This document shows positions 43,232 to 52,486 of a DNA stretch of 57,836 nucleotides, piece after piece. Source of the DNA: Tritonibacter mobilis. Its GTDB lineage: Bacteria; Pseudomonadota; Alphaproteobacteria; Rhodobacterales; Rhodobacteraceae. The DNA lies in NCBI RefSeq assembly GCF_001681715.1, contig NZ_LNWY01000026.1:1-57836 (forward strand), in the 5' to 3' direction. The notes below the pieces were generated by a model. The model saw nothing but the letters and a program-made list of their open reading frames with translations. It did not search any database and was not told where the DNA came from. The position numbers and the translations under genes were made by a program. Each line of letters starts with the position of its first letter. The stretch's first letter is position 1.

Positions 43232-44149
43232 ATGCTTCCTTTCATCCTGAAGAGACTGGGCTTGGCTCTGCTGGTCGCCTTTACGGTCAGCTTCATCAGT
43301 TTTTCGCTGCTGTTCCTGTCCGGTGATCCCGCCGCTGCCCTTGCCGGTGAAACCGCAAGTGGCGAAGACATCGAGGCCATCCGCCGCGTCTACGGTTTTG
43401 ACCGCCCGATGCTGGTGCAATATGGCGAGTGGCTATTCTCGGCCATTCGAGGCGATTTTGGCGAGAGCTATTATTTCAAACTCCCCGTTGCCAGCCTGAT
43501 CGCAGAGCGCCTGCAAGTCACCATGCTGCTCGGCGTCTGTGGTATCACCTTCGCACTTCTGACGGCGGTTCCGCTTGGCGTTGCCGCAGCCATCCGCCCC
43601 AACTCCCTCATCGATCGCGTGGCACTGTTCCTGTCCGTTGCAGGTCAGGCGATGCCTTCCTTTTGGTTTGGTTTGATCCTCATCGTGGTCTTTGCAATTC
43701 AACTTGGTCTGTTGCCGCCATCCGGTGCTGCGACGTGGCGCCATTTCATCATGCCGACCATCGTGCTGGGCTATTATGCGATGCCCGCGATCATGCGCCT
43801 GACCCGTGCGGGTATGCTGGACGTCTTGAACTCTGATTTCATCCGCACAGCCCGCGCCAAGGGTGCAGGCGAAGGACGGGTCTTGTTCAAACACGCTTTG
43901 CGCAATGCGATCATCCCGGTGGTCAGCCTCGCTGCGGTGCAAATGGGCTTTATGCTGGGTGGCTCCATCGTTGTGGAATCCGTCTTTGCGTTGCATGGCG
44001 CGGGTTTCCTCGCATGGGAGAGCATTGCCCGCAACGACCTGCCCACCGTGCAGGCACTGATCCTCGTTTTCTCAATGTTCTACATTGTCTTCACCTTCCT
44101 TGCCGACGTTCTGAACGCTTGGCTGGACCCAAGAATGCGGAGTTCCTGA
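43232..44149 (+). CDS. ABC transporter permease, DppB type
   Basis: A 305-residue permease with six helices. The DppB landmarks are the N-terminal MLPFILKRLGLALLVAFTVS, the segment YGFDRPMLVQYGEWL after the first periplasmic loop, and the coupling motif FIRTARAKGAGEGRVLFKHA. It forms the channel with the DppC-type protein encoded one base downstream. GAGG lies seven bases before the ATG. Confidence 0.94.
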   Translation: MLPFILKRLGLALLVAFTVSFISFSLLFLSGDPAAALAGETASGEDIEAIRRVYGFDRPMLVQYGEWLFSAIRGDFGESYYFKLPVASLIAERLQVTMLLGVCGITFALLTAVPLGVAAAIRPNSLIDRVALFLSVAGQAMPSFWFGLILIVVFAIQLGLLPPSGAATWRHFIMPTIVLGYYAMPAIMRLTRAGMLDVLNSDFIRTARAKGAGEGRVLFKHALRNAIIPVVSLAAVQMGFMLGGSIVVESVFALHGAGFLAWESIARNDLPTVQALILVFSMFYIVFTFLADVLNAWLDPRMRSS

Positions 44150-44150
44150 C

Positions 44151-45047
44151 GTGACCGACGCGACTGATCCTCTCTATCAAGAAGTCCAAGGGCCGACGCC
44201 GCGCCAAATGCTGAAGCTGCGCGCTCTTGGCCACAAAGGGCTTATCTTTGGCCTGATCGTAGTTGGCCTGTTGGTTGTCATCGCCATACTTGCGCCCATT
44301 CTGGCCCCCCACGACCCCTACGAACAAAGCCTGATGAACCGCATGGTACCGCCCGTGTTTCTGGGCGGCACATGGGAACACCCACTCGGCACCGACCATC
44401 TAGGCCGGGATTATTTGTCGCGCCTGATCTACGGCGCGCGTGTTTCTCTGCTGATCGGTGCGGTGGCCGCGCTCATTTCGGGCGTGATCGGTACCGCGAT
44501 GGGGGTGGCCGCTGGCTACTTTGGTGGCAAGGTCGACGCGGTTGTCACCTTCCTCATCAATGTGCGTTTGGCGATGCCTGTGGTGTTGGTGGCCCTCGCG
44601 GTGGTGGCCATCCTCGGCGGCTCGCTGACGGTCGTGGTCTGCGTTCTTGGCCTCCTTTTGTGGGACCGCTTCGCCGTGGTGATGCGGGCGTCAACCTTGC
44701 AGGTCAGCCGCCGCGACTACGTGGCCGCCGCGCAGGTCATCGGTGCCTCTACGCCGCGCATTTTGCTGACCGAAATCATGCCCAACATCTTCAACAATCT
44801 GATCGTGGTGATCACGCTGGAGATGGCCCATGCGATCCTGCTCGAAGCGGCATTGAGCTTCCTTGGCCTTGGTGTGCAACCGCCGACCCCTTCGTGGGGG
44901 CTGATGGTGAGCGAAGGCAAAAACATGATGCTGTTCGAGCCATGGCTCGTTCTCATCCCCGGCGCTGTGCTCTTCTTGCTGGTGCTGGCGATCAATCTGA
45001 TGGGCGACGGACTGCGTGACGTCACCGCCCCCGAAGGACGGAGCTGA
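44151..45047 (+). CDS. ABC transporter permease, DppC type
   Basis: A 298-residue permease. The N-terminal helix (GLIFGLIVVGLLVVIAILAP) is followed by the DppC signature HPLGTDHLGRDYLSRLIYGA, and the coupling motif DYVAAAQVIGASTPRILLTE is present. GTG is the start codon, with GGAG nine bases upstream. It is separated from DppB by one base and from the ATPase gene by three. Confidence 0.93.
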   Translation: MTDATDPLYQEVQGPTPRQMLKLRALGHKGLIFGLIVVGLLVVIAILAPILAPHDPYEQSLMNRMVPPVFLGGTWEHPLGTDHLGRDYLSRLIYGARVSLLIGAVAALISGVIGTAMGVAAGYFGGKVDAVVTFLINVRLAMPVVLVALAVVAILGGSLTVVVCVLGLLLWDRFAVVMRASTLQVSRRDYVAAAQVIGASTPRILLTEIMPNIFNNLIVVITLEMAHAILLEAALSFLGLGVQPPTPSWGLMVSEGKNMMLFEPWLVLIPGAVLFLLVLAINLMGDGLRDVTAPEGRS

Positions 45048-45050
45048 CCC

Positions 45051-46046
45051 ATGACCGATACGCTTCTTTCCGTAAAGAACCTGACCCTCAACATCCCGAC
45101 CGGCAGCGGCACGTTGCACGCGGTGCGTGGCATTGATTTTGATCTCAAACGCGGCGAGACCCTTTCCATCGTTGGCGAAAGTGGCTCTGGCAAATCGCTC
45201 ACATCGCTTGCGGTAATGGGGCTTTTGGGAAAATCGATCAAACGTCAGGCCGATGAGATGCGGTTTGACAATGTCGATCTGCAAACCGCCAATCGCCGGG
45301 TGATGCGCGATCTGCGCGGCAACCGGATCGCGATGATCTTTCAGGAACCGATGACCTCGCTCAATCCGGCCTACACCATTGGCGATCAGTTGACCGAGAC
45401 GCTGCTGCTGCATCGCAAGGTCAGCAAATCCGTCGCTCGGGCGCGCGCGATTGAACTGCTGGAAAAGGTCGGCATCACTGCCGCCGAAAGCCGCCTGTCG
45501 CAATATCCGCACCAATTGTCTGGCGGTTTGCGGCAGCGGGTGATGATCGCCTTGGCTTTGATGTGTGAACCAGACCTGCTGATCGCGGATGAACCTACCA
45601 CCGCACTTGATGTGACCATTCAGGCACAGATCCTGCGGTTGTTGGTGGATCTCACGCGCGAGATGAACATGGCCATGATCCTGATCACCCATGATCTCGG
45701 CGTGGTGGCACGCGTGGCGGACAAAGTGGCCGTGATGTATGCGGGTGAATTGGTCGAAACCGGCCCCGCAGCAGAGGTGTTTGCAACACCCAGCCACCCC
45801 TACACACGCGGACTTTTGCGCTGCATCCCGCAGCCCGGCAAAACCGAGCGCGGCGCACCTCTTGGCACCATTCCGGGCATTGTGCCCTCGTTGATTGGCG
45901 AGGTCAGCGGCTGTGTGTTCCGCACCCGCTGCCCACATGCCCGCCCGGAATGCCGCGCGGATATCCCGCTGCGGGGCGATGCCAGTCATGAATTCAAATG
46001 CATCCACCCCGATGGAGCGCTATCCGAAGAAGGAGAGGCGGCATGA
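45051..46046 (+). CDS. Peptide ABC transporter ATP-binding protein, DppD type
   Basis: A 331-residue ATPase with Walker A ([11 protein letters not shown]), signature (LSGGLRQRV), Walker B ([12 protein letters not shown]) and switch histidine (ITHDLGVVA). The C-terminal oligopeptide-family extension has four cysteines expected for an FeS cluster (CIPQPG region, then [15 protein letters not shown]). It powers import with the DppF-type partner. It overlaps the next gene by four bases. Confidence 0.94.
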   Translation: MTDTLLSVKNLTLNIPTGSGTLHAVRGIDFDLKRGETLSIVGESGSGKSLTSLAVMGLLGKSIKRQADEMRFDNVDLQTANRRVMRDLRGNRIAMIFQEPMTSLNPAYTIGDQLTETLLLHRKVSKSVARARAIELLEKVGITAAESRLSQYPHQLSGGLRQRVMIALALMCEPDLLIADEPTTALDVTIQAQILRLLVDLTREMNMAMILITHDLGVVARVADKVAVMYAGELVETGPAAEVFATPSHPYTRGLLRCIPQPGKTERGAPLGTIPGIVPSLIGEVSGCVFRTRCPHARPECRADIPLRGDASHEFKCIHPDGALSEEGEAA

Positions 46047-47026
46047 GCGATGTTCTGACCCTTGAAGGGGTAAAGAAAACCTATAGCGTCAAACAGGGCC
46101 TGTTCGGAGCGCGCAAGCCGTTGACGGCCGTCAACGACGTCTCACTGTCGCTCGGCAAGGGCGAGGTCTTAGGGCTGGTGGGCGAGTCCGGCTGTGGTAA
46201 ATCCACATTGGCCAAACTCTTGCTCGGACTGGAGAAACCCACCTCTGGTCAGGTGCTGGTTGATGGCGAGTCGATGGAGACGCTGGACCGGCGCGGTCTG
46301 GCAGGACGGTTGCAGCCCATCTTTCAGGACCCTTATTCCTCGCTCAATCCGCGCAAGTCGATCTACGATATCATTTCGCTGCCCTTACGTGTTCACAACA
46401 TCGGTGACAGCGCCAGCCAGCGCAAAGCCGTAAAGGACATGCTGGATGTGGTGGGCCTGCCGCAGCGGGTCATGAACACCTACCCCAGCCAAATGTCGGG
46501 CGGTCAACGCCAGCGCGTCGCCATTGCGCGTGCCTTGGTGATGAAGCCCGAAATCGTGATCTGCGACGAGCCGACTTCGGCCTTGGATGTCTCGGTGCAA
46601 AGCCAGATCCTCAACCTTCTGGGCGATCTGCGGCGCGAATTTGGCCTCACCTATCTGTTCATCAGCCATGACCTTGCGGTTGTTGAACATCTGGCGACAC
46701 GCGTGGCGGTGATGTATCTGGGCCGGATCGTCGAAGAGGCCCCGGTTGCAGAACTCTTTGACAATCCCAAGCACCCCTACACGCGCGCGCTCCTGAGTTC
46801 GGTTCTGACACCTGAGCCGGGACTTGGCGTGCCGGAAACTGCGCTTGGTACGGCCTATCCAAACCCCATCAATCCCCCGTCGGGATGCGCATTCCATCCA
46901 CGGTGCCCGCTGGCAACACAGCACTGCAAAACCGTCGCGCCACGGCCGATCAAGACAGATCACGGCCATGTCGAATGCCATTTGGCAGACCCCGATAGCC
47001 CCATGACGCGAAAGGATGCAGCATGA
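46043..47026 (+). CDS. Peptide ABC transporter ATP-binding protein, DppF type
   Basis: A 327-residue ATPase with Walker A (GESGCGKSTLAK), signature (MSGGQRQRV), Walker B (IVICDEPTSALD) and switch histidine (ISHDLAVVE). It has the same family extension with cysteines (GCAFHPRCPLATQHC). It is the second nucleotide-binding subunit. AAGGAGAGG precedes the ATG at 46043; an upstream in-frame start lies inside dppD and is not used. Confidence 0.94.
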   Translation: MSDVLTLEGVKKTYSVKQGLFGARKPLTAVNDVSLSLGKGEVLGLVGESGCGKSTLAKLLLGLEKPTSGQVLVDGESMETLDRRGLAGRLQPIFQDPYSSLNPRKSIYDIISLPLRVHNIGDSASQRKAVKDMLDVVGLPQRVMNTYPSQMSGGQRQRVAIARALVMKPEIVICDEPTSALDVSVQSQILNLLGDLRREFGLTYLFISHDLAVVEHLATRVAVMYLGRIVEEAPVAELFDNPKHPYTRALLSSVLTPEPGLGVPETALGTAYPNPINPPSGCAFHPRCPLATQHCKTVAPRPIKTDHGHVECHLADPDSPMTRKDAA

Positions 47027-48588
47027 GTGCTCTGTCAAAGACGCAAGTCACCCGCAAACACGTCGTTAAGACCGCCGGCGGCGTGGTCGCCTCGCAGCAC
47101 CGACAAGCCGCAGAAGCAGGCGCAGCCGTATTACGCGCCGGAGGCGACGCCGTGGACGCTGCAGTCGCGACGTCCTTTGTGGTGGGGGTGCTTGAACCGT
47201 GGATGAGCGGCCCCGCTGGGGGCGGTGCGGCCATCCACTGGCGCGCGGACACAGGCGAGGCGGTGGCGATCAACTTTGGCATGCGCTCGCCCAAAGGTCT
47301 GGATGTTGCCAACTATCCGCTCTCGGGAGATGGCAAGGCGGGCGATTTGTTCCCATGGGAACGGGTGGTCGACGATCGCAACGTCGAAGGCGCAACCGCA
47401 ATCGCCGTTCCCGGCACCGTCGATGGTATTGGGCAGGCACATGCGCGTTGGGGCAAGATGCCTTGGGCAGACCTGCTTGAACCGGCCATTGCCCACGCCA
47501 AAGAGGGCATGCTGGTAGACTGGTATGCCGCACTCTTGATCGCCTCCACCGCGCGCAATCTGGCTCGCGACCCGGATGCGGCGACCCTGTTTCTGGATGA
47601 CGGTATTTGGCCCAAAGGGTCCGGCTGGACCGCAGTTCCTGACAATCGCCTCGATCAAAGCCGCATGGCAGACTCGCTGAGCCATATCGCTCAATCTGGC
47701 GCACGGGGGTTCTATGAGGGCGATCTGGCACAAGCTATGGCCCGCGACGTGCAAGACAAAGGTGGCTACCTCTCCGCCGAGGACCTCGCAGGCTACAAGG
47801 CCTGGATGGGGGCCGCGCAACCGGTCTCTTACCGCGATGCCCAGTTCCACGTGATGCCGGGCCTCACCGCCGGTCCCACATTCGCGCGGGTGATGGAGCA
47901 ACTGGAAGGTGCGGACCTGTCGACACCAGCGGCAACTTATGTAGCCTATGCCCGCGCCCTTGACCGGGCCTATGCGGAACGTCTCGGCAAAATGGGCGAT
48001 GACGGCGAAGTGCCAGAAGCCCCCGGTTGCACCACCCATTTTTCGGTGGTGGACCGCGACGGAAACATGGTCACCCACACCCAAACGCTTTTGTCGATCT
48101 TTGGCAGCCGCGTGGTCTCCCCTGCGACGGGATTCCTGATGAACAACGGCATCATGTGGTTTGATCCCGAACAAGGGCGTCCAAACTCCTTGGCCCCCAA
48201 TAAAGCATGTCTGATGAACGTCTGCCCGGTGCTAGGCAGCGTTGGTGACAAACGCTTTGCACTGGGGGCGTCAGGGGGGCGGAAAATCGTCTCTGCCGTC
48301 TCTCAGATCGCGTCATTCATGGTTGATGGCAAAATGGATGTGGAGCAGGCCTTTCACACGCCGCGCATCGACATGTCAGGCGGTGACCAGATCATCGCAG
48401 ATGAAACCCTCCCCCCAGAGGTTCTTTCTGCGCTTGCCGAGGAAAAACCCACTAGCACCACGCGCCGCACCGTATCCCCTTATGCCTTTGCCTGCCCCGC
48501 AGGTGTGATGCGTAAAGGAGATGTGAACAGCGGCTGCACCGAAATCATGTCGCCATGGGGCGACGCAATCTCCGAGGACGACCTATGA
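47023..48588 (+). CDS. Gamma-glutamyltransferase family protein
   Basis: The 521-residue N-terminal-nucleophile hydrolase has the autoprocessing site at GC-TTHFSVVDRDGN, where Thr337 becomes the nucleophile of the small subunit, and the early motif VASQHRQAAEAGAAVLRAGG. The C-terminal GASGGRKIVSAVSQI is also typical. There is no signal peptide, so it is probably cytoplasmic. It should cleave gamma-glutamyl bonds or a related amide in an imported substrate. It overlaps the ATPase gene by four bases and the peptidase gene by four, so it is firmly part of the operon. Confidence 0.9.
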   Translation: MSALSKTQVTRKHVVKTAGGVVASQHRQAAEAGAAVLRAGGDAVDAAVATSFVVGVLEPWMSGPAGGGAAIHWRADTGEAVAINFGMRSPKGLDVANYPLSGDGKAGDLFPWERVVDDRNVEGATAIAVPGTVDGIGQAHARWGKMPWADLLEPAIAHAKEGMLVDWYAALLIASTARNLARDPDAATLFLDDGIWPKGSGWTAVPDNRLDQSRMADSLSHIAQSGARGFYEGDLAQAMARDVQDKGGYLSAEDLAGYKAWMGAAQPVSYRDAQFHVMPGLTAGPTFARVMEQLEGADLSTPAATYVAYARALDRAYAERLGKMGDDGEVPEAPGCTTHFSVVDRDGNMVTHTQTLLSIFGSRVVSPATGFLMNNGIMWFDPEQGRPNSLAPNKACLMNVCPVLGSVGDKRFALGASGGRKIVSAVSQIASFMVDGKMDVEQAFHTPRIDMSGGDQIIADETLPPEVLSALAEEKPTSTTRRTVSPYAFACPAGVMRKGDVNSGCTEIMSPWGDAISEDDL

Positions 48589-49976
48589 GCCGCGACGCCG
48601 CCATTTCCCGCGTAACCGACTATTTTGAGGCCGGACAGTTCCAATCCGACCTTGCAGATCTCGTGACCTATCGCAGCGAGAGCCAAAGCGACGCCCCCGA
48701 AGCCCGCTCCGAATGTCAGCGCTACCTCGAACAAGCGATGCTGCCACGCCTGAACGCGCTGGGGTTCAACTGTGAAATCATCGACAACCCAGATCCCAGA
48801 GGCGGCCCGCTCTTGATCGGCGAACGCGTGGAGGGCGACGATTTGCCCACCGTACTGACCTACGGTCACGGCGATGCGGTGCTCGGACAGGACGGCATGT
48901 GGCGCGATGGTCTGTCACCTTGGAAAATCGTTGAGGAAGGCGACCGCCTATATGGACGCGGCACTGCGGATAACAAAGGTCAGCATCTGATCAACATCGC
49001 CGCCCTTGAGGCCGTTGTGGCAGAACGCGGCAGCCTTGGTTTCAACACCCGCATCGTGCTTGAAATGAGTGAAGAGGTCGGCTCGGTCGGTCTGCCCGAA
49101 GTGTTCAAGGCCTATAAGGATCGGCTGACAGCGGATGTTCTGATCGCCTCGGATGGTCCGCGCTTGCAGCCCGACGTTCCAACCATGTTTATGGGGTCGC
49201 GCGGCGGCACAACCTTTGATCTGGTGGTGGAAACACACGAGGGCGCGCATCACTCGGGCAACTGGGGTGGGTTACTGTCTGACCCGGCGATGATCCTTGC
49301 CCATGCTTTGGCCTGCATCACCGATGTGCGCGGCCAGATCAAAGTTCCCGAATGGCGCCCCGACAGCCTTACGGACAGTGTGCGCGCCGCCCTGAGAGAC
49401 TTGCCCGTCGCAGGCGGCCAAGGACCGGCGGTGAACCCGGATTGGGGCGAAGAAGACCTCACCCCGGCAGAGCGAGTCTTTGGCTGGAACAGCTTTACCG
49501 TTCTGGCGATGGTGTCTGGCGTGCCGGATGCGCCGGTCAATGCGATTTCCGGCTGGGCGCGCGCCACCTGCCAGCTGCGATACGTGGTCGGCACCGATCC
49601 CGAAGACGTGGTCCCTGCCCTGCGCCGCCACCTTGATGCGCACGGGTTTGAAAATGTCGAGATCCGCTGCCACGATCGCGGGTTCTTTGCTGCAACGCGT
49701 CTGGACCCCGAGCACCCTTGGGCGCAGTTTGTGGGCGACTCGATCCGAAAGACCTCAGGTGAGTTGCATGTGTTGCCAAACCTCGCAGGCTCGCTGCCAA
49801 ACGACAGTTTCACCGATATTCTGGAGGTTCCGACGATCTGGGTGCCACACTCTTACCGTGGCTGTTCGCAGCACGCACCCAACGAACATGTGCTAAAACC
49901 TGTCTGCCGCGATGCCCTGCGGGTGATGGCAGGCGTATTCTGGGATCTCGGAGAACAGGGCGGACCAAAGTCCTGA
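48585..49976 (+). CDS. M20 family metallopeptidase
   Basis: A 463-residue zinc-dependent peptidase or amidohydrolase. Metal ligands appear as His in LTYGHGDAVLGQDGMW, Asp in YGRGTADNKGQHL, and Glu-Glu in VLEMSEEVGSVGLPE (with the catalytic Glu first). The C-terminal ligand is in WVPHSYRGCSQHAPNEH. It likely splits a dipeptide or acyl amino acid released from the imported substrate. The ATG at 48585 overlaps the previous stop (ATGA). It closes the operon. Confidence 0.9.
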   Translation: MSRDAAISRVTDYFEAGQFQSDLADLVTYRSESQSDAPEARSECQRYLEQAMLPRLNALGFNCEIIDNPDPRGGPLLIGERVEGDDLPTVLTYGHGDAVLGQDGMWRDGLSPWKIVEEGDRLYGRGTADNKGQHLINIAALEAVVAERGSLGFNTRIVLEMSEEVGSVGLPEVFKAYKDRLTADVLIASDGPRLQPDVPTMFMGSRGGTTFDLVVETHEGAHHSGNWGGLLSDPAMILAHALACITDVRGQIKVPEWRPDSLTDSVRAALRDLPVAGGQGPAVNPDWGEEDLTPAERVFGWNSFTVLAMVSGVPDAPVNAISGWARATCQLRYVVGTDPEDVVPALRRHLDAHGFENVEIRCHDRGFFAATRLDPEHPWAQFVGDSIRKTSGELHVLPNLAGSLPNDSFTDILEVPTIWVPHSYRGCSQHAPNEHVLKPVCRDALRVMAGVFWDLGEQGGPKS

Positions 49977-49997
49977 CATCGATATGATCGCAAACGC

Positions 49998-50032
49998 AAA
50001 AAGCCCCGCAAGTTATCTTGCGGGGCTTTTTT
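49998..50032 (+). terminator. Strong intrinsic terminator of the peptide-transport operon
   Basis: AAAAGCCCCGCAAG and CTTGCGGGGCTTTT form a perfect 14-bp stem with the loop TTAT, followed by TT. It is symmetric and stands between convergent genes, so it can also end the peroxiredoxin transcript. Confidence 0.93.
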
Positions 50033-50049
50033 AACTGATCCAGAGCGGC

Positions 50050-50595
50050 TTACGCTGCTTCGGTGACCTTTTCTTTCAGGTGCTTCATCAGGTTTTCCGG
50101 CGAAGATTCACCATAGGGATCTTCGGCGTGGTTATCGTCACGGCCGGGCTCTTCAAAATAGGCTTCTACAACGCCATCGTTGATGATGGCCGCATACCGC
50201 CAGGAGCGCATGCCGAAGCCGAGGTTGTCTTTGGCGACCAACATGCCGACTTTACGGGTGAACTCACCGGAGCCATCGGGGATCACTTTGACGTTCTTGA
50301 TGCCCTGCGCTTCGGCCCATTTGTTCATCACAAAGCTGTCGTTGACCGACATGCAGTAAATTTCGTCGATGCCTTCGGCTTTGAAGTCTTCAAACCCGTT
50401 TTCAAAGCCCGGCAACTGATAGGTGGAGCAAGTGGGGGTGAAAGCACCCGGCAACGAGAACAGGATCACGCGCTTGCCCGCGAAGTAATCCGCGGTGGTC
50501 ACATCCTGCCAGCGGAACGGGTTCGGGCCCTCGATGCTGTCGTCGCGAACGCGGGTGCGGAAGGTCACCTGGGGGAGTTTTTGTCCAGCAAACAT
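50050..50595 (-). CDS. Peroxiredoxin, Prx5 type
   Basis: A 181-residue thiol peroxidase with the peroxidatic cysteine in LPGAFTPTCSTYQLPGFE. The Prx5 pattern continues with DEIYCMSVNDSFVMNKWAEA and GMRSWRYAAIINDGVVEA near the C-terminus. It reduces hydrogen peroxide and organic peroxides, probably with glutathione or glutaredoxin. The ATG at 50595 has AAGGA upstream; the longer frame has no ribosome site. It is the last gene of a minus-strand block. Confidence 0.93.
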   Translation of the reverse strand: MFAGQKLPQVTFRTRVRDDSIEGPNPFRWQDVTTADYFAGKRVILFSLPGAFTPTCSTYQLPGFENGFEDFKAEGIDEIYCMSVNDSFVMNKWAEAQGIKNVKVIPDGSGEFTRKVGMLVAKDNLGFGMRSWRYAAIINDGVVEAYFEEPGRDDNHAEDPYGESSPENLMKHLKEKVTEAA

Positions 50596-50719
50596 GGGAG
50601 ATCCTTGAAACTGATTTGGAATTTTCAGCCCGTGTCTTACCGCATCTGGCAAGGGGTGCAAGGGGGCTGGAAAAACTTCACCAAAGTGATTCAATCCCCC
50701 TGCCCCACGCCTATTTTGG

Positions 50720-51652
50720 CTAACTCAGGAGCGTCAGCCACAGCAGCACGGTCACCACGCTGGACGCGGTTGCAATCAGCACCGAAGAGGCCGCCACGCG
50801 TTTGGCGCGGCCATACATATTTGCAAAGATATAAGCATTCACACCGGGCGCCATGGCCGCATTCATAACCCCGGATCGGAACAGGTCTTGGCGCACGTCC
50901 AATGCAGAACCAAGCCCATAGACAATGGCCGGATGCAGCAACAACGCAATACAGCAAACCATTGCGATGGTGCGCAAATCTCCCTCTGGCCGATACTGCA
51001 CCATGATCCCGCCTAGCGCAAAAAGCGCAGTCGGAAGTCCCGCTTTGGCAACCAGCGCCAGCGCCTCATCCACCGGTTCAGGGATGCTCAACCCCGATAG
51101 GTTCACCGCAAACCCGGCGAGGATTGCAATGATCAGGTTGTTCTTAAAGATCGACCGGAAAACAGATTTCACGGTGCGCAAACCGCCCTGCCCCCGGTTG
51201 CGAATGACTTCCATAGCGGTAATGCCAAGCGCGTAGCAAAACGGCGAGTGAAACGCGATAATCGCGTAGTTGCCGACCAACGCATCCGGCCCAAAGGCGC
51301 GCTCGGTAATCGGCAGACCCAGCAGCACCGAATTTGAAAACAGACAACAAAAACCGATGGCAACGCAATCTTCCCAATCACGTTTAAAAATGAGACGTGC
51401 GCCAAAGAAGCCCGCAAAGAAACAGGCCCCCGCGCCGATGTAGAAGCTGATCAGCAAGCGCGGGTCAAAACCGGATTGCAGATCGATCCCCGCCATGGCG
51501 CGAAACAGCAGAAAGGGGATCGCAACACCTTGGGCAAATTTCATCAACCCGTCCATCTGGACTTGCTGGAACATCCCGCGCAGGGTCAGCACGTAGCCGA
51601 TGCCGACCACGACAAAAACCGGCAAGACGACATTGATAAGGTTGAAAATCAT
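50720..51652 (-). CDS. AEC (auxin efflux carrier) family transporter
   Basis: A 310-residue membrane protein with about ten helices and the family pattern of a repeated five-helix bundle. It has the N-terminal VLPVFVVVGIGYVLTLRGMF, NSVLLGLPITERAFG with the GP-type unwound helix motif, and GVMNAAMAPGVNAYIFANMY in the second half. It exports or imports an unknown small organic anion; some roseobacter members are linked to malonate or amino acid transport. It lies 125 bases upstream of the peroxiredoxin start. Confidence 0.88.
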   Translation of the reverse strand: MIFNLINVVLPVFVVVGIGYVLTLRGMFQQVQMDGLMKFAQGVAIPFLLFRAMAGIDLQSGFDPRLLISFYIGAGACFFAGFFGARLIFKRDWEDCVAIGFCCLFSNSVLLGLPITERAFGPDALVGNYAIIAFHSPFCYALGITAMEVIRNRGQGGLRTVKSVFRSIFKNNLIIAILAGFAVNLSGLSIPEPVDEALALVAKAGLPTALFALGGIMVQYRPEGDLRTIAMVCCIALLLHPAIVYGLGSALDVRQDLFRSGVMNAAMAPGVNAYIFANMYGRAKRVAASSVLIATASSVVTVLLWLTLLS

Positions 51653-51688
51653 AAGCCTGTCGTCCCGGTCTTTTAGAATTCTTTTTAT

Positions 51689-52486
51689 TCAATAATCGCT
51701 GTGGATCACCATGCCATCGAAGGCGGGCGTGATGTGGTCAGGTGTCTCGGCCTCGACCGTGTCGTAATCCATATCGATGTGCATATTGGTCAGCACCGCA
51801 CGAGCGGGTTGCATACGATCAATCCACGCCAGCGCCTCCTGATAGGAGAAATGCGTAGGATGCGGTGTACGGCGCAATGAGTCGATCACCCAGCAATCCA
51901 GCCCCTCGAGCACAGGCACCACATGCTCGGGAATTTTGGCGACGTCAGGCAGGTAGGCCAGATCGCCAATCCGGAATCCCAGCGCATCAATTCCGCCGTG
52001 GTTTACCAAAAACGGTATGAATGGAATGGAGCCGCCTGCGCCCGAAATCTCAAACGCGCCGTCGATATCGCGCATCTCCAAAATGGGCGGATAGCTGGAG
52101 CCTTCGGGCTGAATAAAAGCATAGCCAAAACGATCAAGCAGGTCGGTCTTGGTCGGCGTGTCGGCATAGACCGGGATGCGCTCGCGCATGTTGAAAACGA
52201 CCATCCGGAGGTCATCCAGCCCATGCACATGATCTGCATGCGCGTGGGTGTAGACCACCGCATCAAGCCGTCCGATACCGGCATCCAGCAATTGGCTGCG
52301 CATATCGGGGCTGGTGTCGATCAGCACCGTTGTTGTGCCTTCAGGGCCGTCCTGCTGCACCAGCATGGAGCACCGACGGCGACTGTTTTTTGGGTTTTCG
52401 GGATCGCAATCCCCCCAATGACCGCCAAGGCGCGGAACCCCACCAGAAGACCCGCATCCAAGGATCGTGCAACGCAACTCCGGCAT
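51689..52486 (-). CDS. MBL-fold hydrolase of the PhnP type
   Basis: A 265-residue beta-lactamase-fold metallohydrolase with the metal motif YTHAHADHVHGLDDL, the early glycine-rich GCGSSGGVPRLGG and a conserved GCDP/NPKN-SRRRCS stretch typical of PhnP/YcbX-neighbour proteins. PhnP splits a cyclic phosphate of phosphoribose in the C-P lyase route, but this copy lies in the tatD-holB-tmk block, and the general role there is unclear. Its ATG overlaps the tatD stop by one base. Confidence 0.88.
   Translation of the reverse strand: MPELRCTILGCGSSGGVPRLGGHWGDCDPENPKNSRRRCSMLVQQDGPEGTTTVLIDTSPDMRSQLLDAGIGRLDAVVYTHAHADHVHGLDDLRMVVFNMRERIPVYADTPTKTDLLDRFGYAFIQPEGSSYPPILEMRDIDGAFEISGAGGSIPFIPFLVNHGGIDALGFRIGDLAYLPDVAKIPEHVVPVLEGLDCWVIDSLRRTPHPTHFSYQEALAWIDRMQPARAVLTNMHIDMDYDTVEAETPDHITPAFDGMVIHSDY

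Noticed and set aside
44691-46007. 438-codon open frame opposite the DppC/DppD genes
   Set aside because: It spans two genes on the other strand, and its His/Gln-rich composition is typical of antisense frames in GC-rich DNA.
47131-48174. 347-codon open frame opposite the gamma-glutamyltransferase gene
   Set aside because: Antisense shadow without motifs; the sense gene is conserved throughout.
50720-52486. Idea that the PhnP-like gene belongs with the phn transporter
   Set aside because: It is 15 kb away in a conserved tatD-holB-tmk operon and overlaps tatD, so the link is only by family name.
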